A stretch of 64,000 bases of DNA from Albula goreensis (Eukaryota > Chordata > Actinopteri > Albuliformes > Albulidae). The translations under genes and the position numbers were made by a program. The stretch spans positions 13,724,628-13,788,627 of the forward strand of contig CM040758.1 in assembly GCA_022829145.1 (NCBI GenBank). Direction: 5' to 3'. The notes beneath the pieces are model-generated. The model searched no databases, was not told the DNA's origin, and saw nothing but the letters and a program-made list of their open reading frames with translations. This document shows, piece after piece, positions 1-10,200 of the stretch (position 1 is the stretch's first letter; each line of letters starts with the position of its first letter).

Positions 1-389
1 TACACACATCCCATTCTGATACCGTCTGTAGTTTATCATTAGTGCATTGGTATAGAGTTGACTGCTACATGATAAGTACTAAAAACTGCATGCCTTTTTG
101 AGACAATAACATTGAATTTCTGATGCTGATTTTTATTCTTTTTTCTATCTGTGAATCATAAAGGCTGAGGTTCTTGTCTGGTGTAGCACCAGCAGTCCTT
201 AGCTTCAGGCCCTGGGAGGGGGTTGAGGATAAGCATTGCTGCTGCACAGTTGAAGCTGCTGGGAGGGAAATGGTTAAGAGAGTGCTGTGCTCCTCCCTTC
301 CCCATGAGCCCCACCCAGACACACAGTAAACAGTCAGTAGCCGGCAGCCAATGAGATGCTTTGTCAGCAGAAGCATAGTCTTGTGGCAC

Positions 390-690
390 CCCCTGTGCTG
401 AATGGTGTGTGGAACGATCGGGATTATGGCAGCACTGGGGGCCGGCAGGGGGCGGCGGCGGTGGGGGAAGCAGAGCAGGATGTGAGGGGGAGGGGCAGGG
501 ATCCCACCATGGACAGCTCCCATATCTCCCCCGCACAGAGTGAAACGCGACTCCACCTCCCCTGACACCACTCTCAGCTTCAGCATGGGACAGAGTGAGC
601 GGCCGCCACGGCAACCACCTAAAAACCACAGCAGCACCCCAGCGCTCTGGCAGGAGAGATCACAGAGAATTATGCTCTCTGTCACAGCGT
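390..690. promoter_or_regulatory. GC/CpG-rich island with G-runs (possible regulatory element)
   Basis: About 300 bp of clearly GC-rich, CpG-retaining DNA sits in AT-rich surroundings. It includes GGCGGCGGCGG, several G4-G5 runs (437-500), a NotI-type gcggccgc at 599-606 and a CGATCGGG. An ATG in a good translation context (ccaccATGg, 509) opens only 18 codons before TGA. It may be a promoter or enhancer; there is no evidence of transcription in the sequence. A long open frame on the minus strand across it is probably a by-product of high GC. Confidence 0.4.
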
Positions 691-3042
691 TTAGGTGTTG
701 TACTGAAGTCCTGCTGAATGATACCAATGTTTTTTTTTCTCCCTCTGTGGCTTTCACAGCCAGGGAAAAAACTTTGCTGAGAATTGCTGGGCTTTGAGAG
801 CCAAAATGGCAGCCCTTTCTAAAAATGAACCATAAAAATGAGGTCAGCACTTTGCCCCCAAAAAGTCTCATGTGTCACTCAAAAGTAGGGAGTTTCTCAG
901 ACACTCTTGAATGAATCACAGGACATCAGATGTTTTTTGCACCTCAATTTTTTAAAATCTAACTGGAAAATGGGGGATGATACTTGAGCCTGTGAGGACG
1001 AGTGATGTCTTTATGTAGTTAAACTGTTAAACTGCGACCCCCCTGTGGCCAATGGGGCTCATGCCTCCACAGTACTTGGTGCTTTTGAACTTCTAACAGG
1101 TCTTGTTCAGCAGTGAATGCCGTGTCTTTAGTATATAAATTGGGTATGGTTTCAGGCACATAATATTAGCGATTCAGTATTTTCACTCCTCCGGTCTCAC
1201 TGTGCTGTGTGTGCAGGTTTGATCCCAAGTGGAGCACACATTGCACGGATCATGCAGTACGTTGCATCAATCTTTGCAGTGCAATGGTGACCACTTAACA
1301 AGCATTACGTGTCCTTCTTCCAGAGAGGAGAGTGTTGTTTCTTTGTTTTTTTTCTTTTTTTGCAGTGGAGTTTGCCGAAGGGAAGGACGATGGCTTTTAG
1401 CGTCACGCTCTGTTGTGAGGCCAGCACGCGTTTGCCCGTTTGCCAAGCACGGTCAACAGAGTGTGATTCATCCTGGCAGACGGCAAAGCATTGGTGACTG
1501 TGCCAAGGCCAACGGCTACAGCATGCATGCGGTTTTCTTGCCGTCTGTTGGCATGAAGGGCAACTGCTGCATCAGCCTATTTTTTTGGGGTGGGAAGGGA
1601 ACAGGGGGGTGTGAGCTGTCTCCAGGTGACAGCCGTCACTGATGTTTGCCCCTCCTGTAAGTGGCAGATTCTCTGTTTGGACAGCCAGGCCTGGAATGAT
1701 GAGTTCTTTGATGTCAGACAACAGCCTGTGACAGTGCAGTGGCAAACAAAGATCATGTGACCCAAGCTTTGTCCGTCAATGTTTGAGCAGCTTTCACACA
1801 ATTTGTAGAATTTTCTCACTCATGGCAACCCTCAGCTTTGTGCTAAGATCCAGAATTGGATTTATTAACTATATTTGAATATGTTTGGCATGTCATCAAG
1901 TTATTTTTTATGAAGTACATTACACATTGGGGTTGTCAACAGTTGCATAATTTGAAACTTTAGAACTTAACGTCCTCAAATTGCACAAGTTCAAGCTAAT
2001 TAGATTTGATTGGTAATTTTGCATAAATGTCATCCAGATAATATTACAATATATAGTACAATATACTACTACTACATGTACTACTACTGCTACTACTACT
2101 ACTTCTATTAATCTGCAGTGGGGGAGAAAACATTTTTAGTCACCTGACTCACAATATTTATTGATCGAATATAAATGCGTTCTTTAAAAAACATGTTTTT
2201 CTTTTCTTCCCCTTGTCTCAGATATTGGTGTATGTTTTCTCACCTAGCTGGTAAATTCAGAGCTGGATACTATATTTAAACCGGGGTTTTGAATGACTCT
2301 AAGCTGACGTGCTGTTGATGGGGCTTAGATAGGTGTTACATAGCTCAGACATAGGTGGAAACGAGTGAAGAGTAAACTGAAAATGACCAGTACCCTGGAA
2401 CAGAAACTGTGATTTAAAAAAAAGAAGAAAGAAAGGAAACGTGAACATACAGCACATGTTGACTCTGGCACGTTTCTGTCTGCAGTGCATGTGCTGCCTG
2501 CCAGTCCTTTGCTTTACTGAGTGTGTCTTCCTGTCTGCTCGGCTGAGGCATGTTTTTTTCTCATTCCCATATTAATTGATGTCCTCAGGAATGCTGTGAG
2601 GTAATGTTTTAATTAGATATCACTTGTCATCTTGCAAAGGAGGGCACTGATTTAATTCCTTTTTGCCCGTTTCCTTATGAAATAAGCTCAGGAAGCGTTC
2701 CAGCCAATTTGTGTTACAGCCCGGAATGAAGGCGAGGATCGTGAAACGAAATGTTTCTGTCAAATACATTCAAATAGAAAAATGTGTATATTGTGGTGGA
2801 GAGGGTGATTGATAGAACCCATTGCGCACAATTGTGCGCTCAGTTCCATGTCCCTTCTCCCTGTTTCTCCTGATGTGGCGTAATGGAAAAAGCAGCCATG
2901 TGCCGCTGTATGCAGTGTGACAACTGTCAGCACATGCTATCTCCTCTGTAAAGTGCTATTTTAATGAGCGGAAAAGGCTGCCTCTACACCTCTCCCTATG
3001 GCCTCGCCCACTGCACCATCTCACTCCAACTGCCCCTACACA
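691..3042. other. Intronic DNA, no gene recognised
   Basis: AT-rich with scattered GC patches. It holds the short (TAC)n tract listed separately and a polypyrimidine/GTTTTTTTTC stretch near 1340-1362. Open frames here are short, lack domains and look spurious. Confidence 0.6.
2064..2104. repeat. (TAC)n / (ACT)n imperfect microsatellite
   Basis: About 12 trinucleotide units with two interruptions (catg and ctgc). Confidence 0.9.
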
Positions 3043-3201
3043 CCAGGGCCCATGTTAATAACCACTCTGAGGGTGGGAGCGCTGATCTAGGATCGGTTTA
3101 GCCTTTTAGCTCATCGTGGGTGAAGCTTAGGATATACACTGGAGGAACTGATCCTAGATCAGTGTTCCCACTCCAAGGCACTATTTAAGTATGGGCCCTG
3201 G
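3043..3201. mobile_element. Palindromic MITE-like element, copy 1
   Basis: The 159-bp unit is bounded by perfect 11-bp inverted repeats (ccagggcccat / atgggccctgg). Inside, about 27-bp arms at 3071-3097 and 3147-3173 are inverted copies with a handful of mismatches around the core CTGATCTAGGATC. The same arm and core occur near 4.6 kb and 17.0 kb, so it is a dispersed family. There is no coding capacity. The design fits a non-autonomous DNA transposon or fold-back element common in fish; the superfamily is not assigned because the target-site duplication is unclear. Confidence 0.75.
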
Positions 3202-4569
3202 AATGATGGTGTAGTGGGAGGAGCCGTGGGGAGGTGGGGATGGGAGCCGTGTGTGTTCAGTGGGTGTTGAGGCGTTCTTTCGCTGTGGGCCGCTGAGGCG
3301 TAATTACCTCTGAGGGATAGGCGGGTGGTGTAGGAGTGCATCCATCATCTGAGGTATATTGCATTCAGCCATTTCTTCCCCCAATCTGGATCCCCATTCC
3401 TCAACATGGCACCCCATGCTCCTAAGGGCCCATTTCTCTTAATTGTTACCAGGGGAACCCATTCAGAACCTGTCAGGTTTCCTCACTAACCTGGGGGGAG
3501 AGTGAGGGGCGGATACAGAAAATGCAAAGATTGATTTCAGTACATGCAATGGTGATTTTTATGTACCGGTACTCTGGAATAACTAGACATGCATGTCATT
3601 TTAATATATAAGGTATAACTTTTGTTTGTAATAAAACAGAAGTCAGTGAATCATGACCATCTTTGGTTGAGTTGTCTTGGTTTTGCATTTTTTGTGTTTG
3701 CATGGCTGATTTACTTACCTCCCTCATTAAGAATGACTTGTGCAGCTTATGTTGCATATTTATCTCATACCTTACTCAGGGCAGTAATGACAGACCCCAC
3801 CTATCACTTGAAAGAGCTTGCCTTTGGGTTTCATGTCCACATGCTTAACCATATGTTGCACTGCCATTCTGTTGCTTTTTCCATTGCTGTCAAATGCCTT
3901 CCAGCCATGTTTATCACTGAAGCCCTCACCTCCAATTTAAATGTGGGAACTCATTTGACAATACATTTGGGAAAACACAGTAGCCCAACTGGATCTGCAT
4001 TTTTCGCCCACTCGTTACAGAGTCTGGAAATTTCTCAGGAAGCACATACAGTTGGTGCTCACATTAGAATACTAGGAAACATTTCTATTCTGTTTTGGGT
4101 TTTGTAAATGTAATCCCAAAGATAGTGAATTACTAAACACATCAGTTGATGTTACAAGTCAAGCATGTGCATTCCAATTTAATGTCACAAAATCATGAAA
4201 TATGAAAATTCCCCGCACGCACAGGCTTTTGTCCTTTGATCGAGATTACAGTGCACCTCTCTGCACATAGAACTCTGTAAAACTAATGTAGGATGTCCAT
4301 TGTTTAAAAGCTCTGCTGTAGTGGAGAATAAGACGTTGTGGAGAATGACAAGGCAGTCTGTTATCCCGATTAATCAGAGGTCATAATGCTTCGAAAACAA
4401 ATCAGTCATACCCTATCAAACAGAGCAACCACATCATCACTACAACCACCATTCTGACTGCCGCCCAGTTAACCGACTGTGAAGACAAAACAACACGCCA
4501 GACAACTGCACAGGAAAAAAAACCAAGCCCTCATCCCCACCTTCTCCTCTTGCAAGCTCCCGAAACCAC
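3202..4569. other. Intronic DNA, no gene recognised
   Basis: AT-rich with no repeat I can name. A 161-codon open frame at 3622-4107 has no recognisable domain, no splice context and ordinary AT-rich composition; it is treated as chance. Confidence 0.55.
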
Positions 4570-4714
4570 GAAAACATACTCATAAAGATTCTTAGAGTAG
4601 GAGTGTTGATCTAGGATCAGTTGTGCTTTTTAGCTCTTAATGGATAAGTTTAGGGTAAGGATGGGAAACCTGATCCTGGATCCGTGCTTTAAGAGGCGTC
4701 ATGAATGTCGGCCC
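4570..4714. mobile_element. Palindromic MITE-like element, copy 2
   Basis: It has the same architecture as the 3.1-kb copy: an arm with agtaggagtgttgatctagg at 4597-4616, the internal ttttagctcttaatggataag, and the opposite arm cctgatcctggatcc, ending in atgtcggccc. The left outer end is eroded (no clear GGGCCC). Confidence 0.65.
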
Positions 4715-5229
4715 ATGGGTTTGCAGGATGATGAGGAGAGGGTGGGTGCTTTGGTTTCTGATTGTCTGGCATAAACACCGCATCAGTTTTACATCAGCAG
4801 GTCCCAGACACTGTCAGTCTCAACACGCTTCAGCCTCACCTCTGTAATGATGCCTCCGCTGCTGCTAAGTGCTAAATGTTAAGCCCTGAACCTCTGCATG
4901 ACAATGTGGTAGCAGCCAGCTAGGTACCACCAGAGGAGCTCTGGAGCCAGTGTCCACTGTGGGATTTCAACCTGAAAGCTCTCTATGTTCCCAGTCCAGA
5001 AACATTCAGGATCCAAGCCCTGCTAAAGGCCTGACTGTAGCACATCTCTATCATCATTGCTCATTTATCTTATTACCATTACAGTAGAACGCTTTTGTCT
5101 GCAGCAGTTATAAATCATGCCTCTGAAGGGAAATTAAATGTCAAGCTCAAGTGTTTAGGGGTGAGGCCAAAGGGGGATGGGGTGCAGGGGGGCTCGGTTT
5201 TTAAAGCAAAATTTAATAAAGAGTGGACA

Positions 5230-5580
5230 TTTGGAGCTGCCTGGCAGAGCTTAAAGGTTACGGTATTTCAGCACAGATCGGCGCCTTTAACCGTCCATCT
5301 GGATTCGGACAGCAGGTCTTTCTGAGTCATCGCCCCAGGGTCGGACATGCGCCCTCCCTCCCTCTGAATGTGGCGTGCTGTCGCTGGCGCCCCTCCAGAC
5401 TCTACTAGTCCCTCAGCTGTGCCTCCCAGCGCCCCCCGTATATGGAGCATTACGTCACCCCCACACTGCCAGAGAGGGGTGTGGTTACTCAGTGACGAAC
5501 CACGGGCATGTCTGCTCTCCGCACACCGCACAACTGCCTCCTCTCCCACTGACCACTGCACAGAGCTGTGAGATGGATCA
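5230..5580. promoter_or_regulatory. CpG-retaining block with CRE-like site
   Basis: Relatively CpG-rich DNA (ggcgcc-type, tggcgtgctgtcgctggcgcc) includes attacgtcac at 5449-5458, which resembles a cAMP-response/ATF element. Surrounding DNA is AT-rich. It may be an enhancer or promoter; no exon or ORF is convincing. Confidence 0.3.
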
Positions 5581-7929
5581 CCCCACCATCCCTAAAACAA
5601 CACACATGCCAGGCCTTAGAGGGGCCAGCAGATTTCTGATGATGATGTTTTGGCCAGAGGAACACCCAGCGCCCCCACCCCCTCGCAGCTCTGTCCCTTT
5701 CCCTGATGATTGATGTGGACAGGGGAAAGAAGAGGCGCTAGAGGAATTTCATCCGGTCAGGATAATTACTCTCCCGCTAACACTGGCCTTAGTGGGTGAC
5801 ACGGCTAGGAGAGACACACTATGGCAATGCGACAGGCCACAAGGTAATTGGAACGGCCTGACCACGGACCGACCGTGACCCAGGATGACAGATCATGCTC
5901 TGTCCAAGAGCAGAGTGAAAAAGAGTGGGCGGTGATCTCAGTATCCCTGTCCTATGTGCTTCATTCAGTGCCTCCATCACTGTCCTCATGGCTTTCTGCT
6001 GTAAACCTCAATGCCTCTAGTGAATGCATGTCATAATATAACATCAGAGTGATACAGTCTAGTTAGTTGATATTGTTAAAGTATGAAGAAAACTCATGCA
6101 ACATTTTCCATACATTTTGACTCAAAATGCAATTTTGAGGGAAAGAATGGAATGGCCTATCATATACTGACATGACTTTACAGGAGCAATCAACACTACA
6201 AAAGGATTGAAATAATAAATAGGAAGACATTCAAAATCTGGAGCATAATAGTTAAGTTGAAATTCACAATATGTATCCTTATTGGTCAAATAAAGTCAAT
6301 TCATCACAGCTAGAATAGGGCGAGGGCAAGGGCACAGAAGGCCGTTGTGACCTTGAGAACACAAAATCCTTTCTAATGACCTCTTCTTCAAGTAGGATCC
6401 AATTACACAACAAATACTCGATGAATCAAGACCTGTGACTCCAGCTGCAACTCTCCCCTTGACCTCCTGTCTAGCAGAGTCAGTGTAGTGCGTGTTTAAA
6501 TGTGTCTGACGCTGTTTGTACACACAGTTACATTTATTTATTTATTTTTTGTGCTGAAGAAAAGTGACAGGAAAATAATTAGTTTTGGAGCTAAGGGGGA
6601 AAAGGTTGGGTACGCTGTTATTCTTCACTTCAGAACCTTAGAGGCTGAGGTGATCATTAATTTGTTGTCCCCAGCAACAGTGCGTCTGCCCGATTATGAT
6701 TAATTTGCTTTTCATTCTAGCAGACCTGTGAGGTTTATGAAACTTGGGGGTAATGTACAAAAAGTGTATTAGGCTGGAATGTGGTGGAGAGGGAATTTCT
6801 TAAAAGGCATGTGGTGATTAAGCTGAAGCTGCTTCACGGCTTCACATGTCCTGATAAAAATAACACATCCTGCTCTCCTTAAGCTTTATTGATGAAATGT
6901 CAAACTCGGAATCATTGGGGAAAGACCTCTTTCAACAAAGCAATGGTAGTGTCCTTTTTAAAACACTCATTTTCAGTTTTAATTTAGTACATTTTGTTCA
7001 AGGCTTACCTCTGTCCATAATCACAAGGGAACCTCCAAATGTTCTGGCCAGAGTTCATTATATTAGCACGGGGCCAAAGGGTTTGCATGCAGTTATTTGT
7101 TGTGAAAGCATATTGTAAATGATGTCTCAGCTTTTCCCCCACTGTTTAAGGGAGCAGGGTACCACTGTGGCTCTATGAATTATTACCTGCACGGAAGACT
7201 TGGGACATTTTTGCCCAGGGAACAACCTGGGCTCCAGTCTGTCAGAGTCATGCAAGACCTGGGGCTATTTCTCACAAGAGCGCATTCACCTCACAAAGGG
7301 GACATGGGGCAAATTTGGTATTCACATACTGCTCCATTCATTCAGTAATAGCTGTGAGTGACTGATGCCCAAAGCTTTTGCCAGTTTAATTGTACACAGC
7401 ATGTTTTTGACGCAGATCATTTAGCTAGCTCTATGGGACCAGGCCTATTGTGCTTTGTGTGAACCTCTCATCAAAACCTTGGCAGAAGGCACACTGGAAC
7501 AGACATAGAAAAAGATCCTGCCAGCTTATTCACATTCAAGTCTCATGTGTTGAGGAGAGGGACATACGAAGTGTAAAAGATTAGCTAACAGGGACAGATA
7601 CCATTCATTTTCTATCCACTCAGACAGACCAGTCAGGATGCTTACAGCTGGATATACAGCCCCCATTCAGCTTTATGGGACATGCGGTGGCAGACAGATC
7701 AGCAATGATAATTTAAAGCTGTGCTTCTACAGGCCGTTCCAGTTAGTTTCAATGCAAAGGCGTCATACACCACGGTTCCACTTGAAACGGGCAGAATTTC
7801 CATAAGCCTGGTGTGTCAGGCTCTATGTTCAGCTCTGCAGCTGTTAAATACATTTATGCATGGGCAAATGTTAATGCTTTTTTATGGTGTGAATTAAATA
7901 AAATATTTGTGGTGAAAGGGAATTTTTAA

Positions 7930-7961
<32 letters not shown>

Positions 7962-8857
7962 TATATATATAGACTATATGCTTCATTGTAACTACATTTT
8001 CCATTTCATAATCATTCACTATTAAATGCACGTTTTAATTCAGCAAGAAAATGCATCAGTTCACCATCGGAATGCATAGATGTAGTATGCTGTATTGTAA
8101 CTTTAATATTGACTAATTGTTCTTGCAAATGTCAAAAAAGTGTTTCTTGACAGATTTTGATTGACCCAAGTCCTGTGCCCCAGTGAATCCCTGTGATTAC
8201 AGAATGCATTTACTCACTGCAGGCTACTGATTAGAAAATTTGTCTTAGGCAGGGTCAGTCTGTAGCAGCTTTACCAAGTAAAACTCTGTCACAGCAGGTT
8301 TTACAAAGCCTTACAGCATCTAAGAAAAATAAAAGGTTTTATTTTGGGAATTGTATTGTGAAGTGGTTTCAGGAGATGGACAGGGCACTGAATTGATTTT
8401 GCTTGTCTTCTTGTTGTGTGGTCCTGTGTGCTTCAGGGAGTAAATGCTGAGTGAAGGAGCTGTTGCAGACTCACTGATGACAGTGTGTCAGATCGTATCA
8501 AAGCCAAGGATTCAGATTCTGGTTCTGGATAAGGATCTCTAGCATCACTTGGTCTCCTAAAAGAATCTGAGTTTTAATTCTGTGGCAGCTGAAGTGTTAG
8601 ACCTTAGGTAGACCCTTTCTAATGGCTTGCTAAGAGAGTTACACTGCATTAAAGAAGAAAAGCATTAACCATCAGCTGAAGGCTAGCACTATTGAGGGAA
8701 TAAGCAGAACTTATTTAACCTGTTTGGAGATAGTTACCCACATGTAACAACCTTTTCGCTGCCGCACTGTGCCAGGGGCACATATTCCCGGGTCTCTGTT
8801 CCCACTGTTTTTAGAGGCAGTTTGGCCTTCTTTATGCCTCTCCACTGGCAGTCCAGA
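5581..8857. other. Intronic DNA, nothing firm
   Basis: AT-rich intronic DNA. The only clear simple feature is the TG/TA microsatellite at 7930-7971. No gene, RNA or named transposon is recognised. Confidence 0.55.
7930..7971. repeat. Compound (TG)n(TA)n microsatellite
   Basis: About eleven TG units run into alternating TATA units. Confidence 0.95.
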
Positions 8858-8908
8858 GTTATGTTTTCCTTCCTCTTTTACCTCCTGTGTCTCACTCACC
8901 AGGTGAGG
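8858..8908 (+). other. Recursive-splice-like junction (polypyrimidine-CAG|GTGAGG)
   Basis: A pyrimidine-rich run of about 35 bases (ttttccttcctcttttacct then cctgtgtctcactcacc) ends in an AG at 8901-8902, followed at once by GTGAGG. This is a strong 3' splice site fused to a strong 5' splice site, the signature of ratchet-point recursive splicing in very long introns. A downstream GTGAAT donor at 9024 could define a 121-bp recursive-splice exon. Prediction only. Confidence 0.4.
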
Positions 8909-9859
8909 TTGGATCAGCAGACAGCCTCAACAAATACCATCCTGCTTCAGAGACACGCCCGAGCACAGCTCCTTCTCCTCTCTTTAGCTCCCCACCTTGG
9001 AGCTCCCTCCAGCTGCACACAGCAGGTGAATTCAGCACCGCTAAGGATTGTAATTATGGGATGGAGCTTTGCTGAGGGCTTTAATGTGTTACCAGCTTTA
9101 CCCACAATGTGTAGTGCAAGTGTGTTTTTTGTTCTTCTTATGCTAAAAAGGCTTTTAACTTTTCCCTTGGATGACCAAATGTGTCTTCTATACGCTGCAA
9201 TTCACAATCTTCTCTCTTTTTAAAGTCTGTTCTGTCTTTTTTCCACTGTTGACTCTGCAGCCCTCCCAACAAAAGTTTTCTTTTCTCATAGGTTGGTAGC
9301 AGTGTTGATTTGGCTTTCTTTATTTAAGTGTCAATGCATCCTATCTGTGCCACTTCAGCACTACCACTGTTCTTTGCTGAATAAATGCTTGCGGCTTGTT
9401 TGAAACTCAGTGGAGTTTCTGTTCATTTGGTGTATGCCTGCTTGAAATCAGTCTGGCCTGTAAATCTTCTGGGGTAAGCCAGGCTTTACTTTTTCTTTCT
9501 TTATTTCTACTTTGGTAATTTTTTCATTGATACTTCACTTTTCAGGCACAAAACTTTACAAACTTTACTAATAAACCAATGGTCAGTGGTCCTGTATCAC
9601 TTCTGATGATTCAAGAGTCTTGGGGTGCATGCATGCATGAAACGATACATTAGCCCAGCTGATCAGTTTATAGGAATAAGAGAATGTCTGTTTGTAGAGA
9701 CCGAAGCCTGAAAACATAGCAGAAGCTATCCAGGCTTTCTGCCATGCAGCCTTAAGTTAACCAAATCTTCACTCTGAAGATCTGTGGGCTGCAATCTGGT
9801 TAAAAGAAATGCAGAAATGGAAGCATAATTGGTGGAAGGTTTGAGCTCATACTTTTCCC

Positions 9860-9980
9860 CCAATGCAATCCATTCATGCAGCTGGGTAACCACTGATGCA
9901 ATTCCAGATAAGTATCTTTCCCAAGAGAACTGAACCTGCAACCTTTGAGTTGCAAACCTAGTTCTCTACCCATAATCTTC
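9860..9980 (-). mobile_element. tRNA-derived SINE fragment (teleost type), copy 1
   Basis: Read on the minus strand it begins with a tRNA-like head (gggtagagaactaggtttgc, then aaaggttgcaggttcagttc, a B-box-like motif), followed by a body (gggaaagatacttatctgga, attgcatcagtggttaccca, gctgcatgaatggattgc). The same head, body and order recur near 32.9 kb and 38.9 kb. The LINE-like 3' tail is missing or too diverged in this copy. Confidence 0.65.
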
Positions 9981-10069
9981 ACCCACAGCTCATTCTGGCT
10001 GAAGGCCTCCCACTTCTGTCCAAACTGCATTATGAGCACCGACACTGAGAGGAGGAAACAGCTGTTGAG

Positions 10070-10190
10070 GGGGTCTGGGTAAAGGCATAACAGGAGTGGG
10101 TCAGCAGCTGGGTTTGAACCACAGCCCTTGCCAGCTGCTTCACAGCACACTAAGATGCGATTACTGTGCTGACCTAAAGCCCCAAGACTC
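10070..10190 (-). mobile_element. Second tRNA-like SINE head, adjacent to copy 1
   Basis: On the minus strand, an A-box-like ttaggtcagcacagtaatcg and a B-box-like gtggttcaaaccc lie about 50 bases apart with a tRNA-like interval (gctgtgaagcagctggcaag). This suggests the head of a different tRNA-derived SINE next to, or interrupted by, the previous one. It does not fold as an intact tRNA by eye (acceptor stem not paired). Confidence 0.4.
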
Positions 10191-10200
10191 CCAGCCAAAA

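Noticed and set aside
65..871. 268-codon open frame on the minus strand
   Set aside because: It spans a GC-rich island where stop codons are rare, has low-complexity Cys/Pro/Arg-rich content, no domain, and no intron/exon context. Treated as non-coding unless transcription is shown.
1205..1240. GATCCCAAGTGG after a cag, reminiscent of the KWDPK part of the alpha-catenin N-terminal exon
   Set aside because: The encoded order is DPKW, not KWDPKS, and flanking codons do not match MTSATSPIILKWDPKSLEIR. Chance similarity.
3622..4107. 161-codon plus-strand open frame
   Set aside because: AT-rich, no domain, no Kozak-conserved or spliced context.
10070..10190. Possible intact tRNA gene on the minus strand
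   Set aside because: A/B-box-like words exist but the acceptor stem and T-loop are not paired by eye; more consistent with a SINE head.
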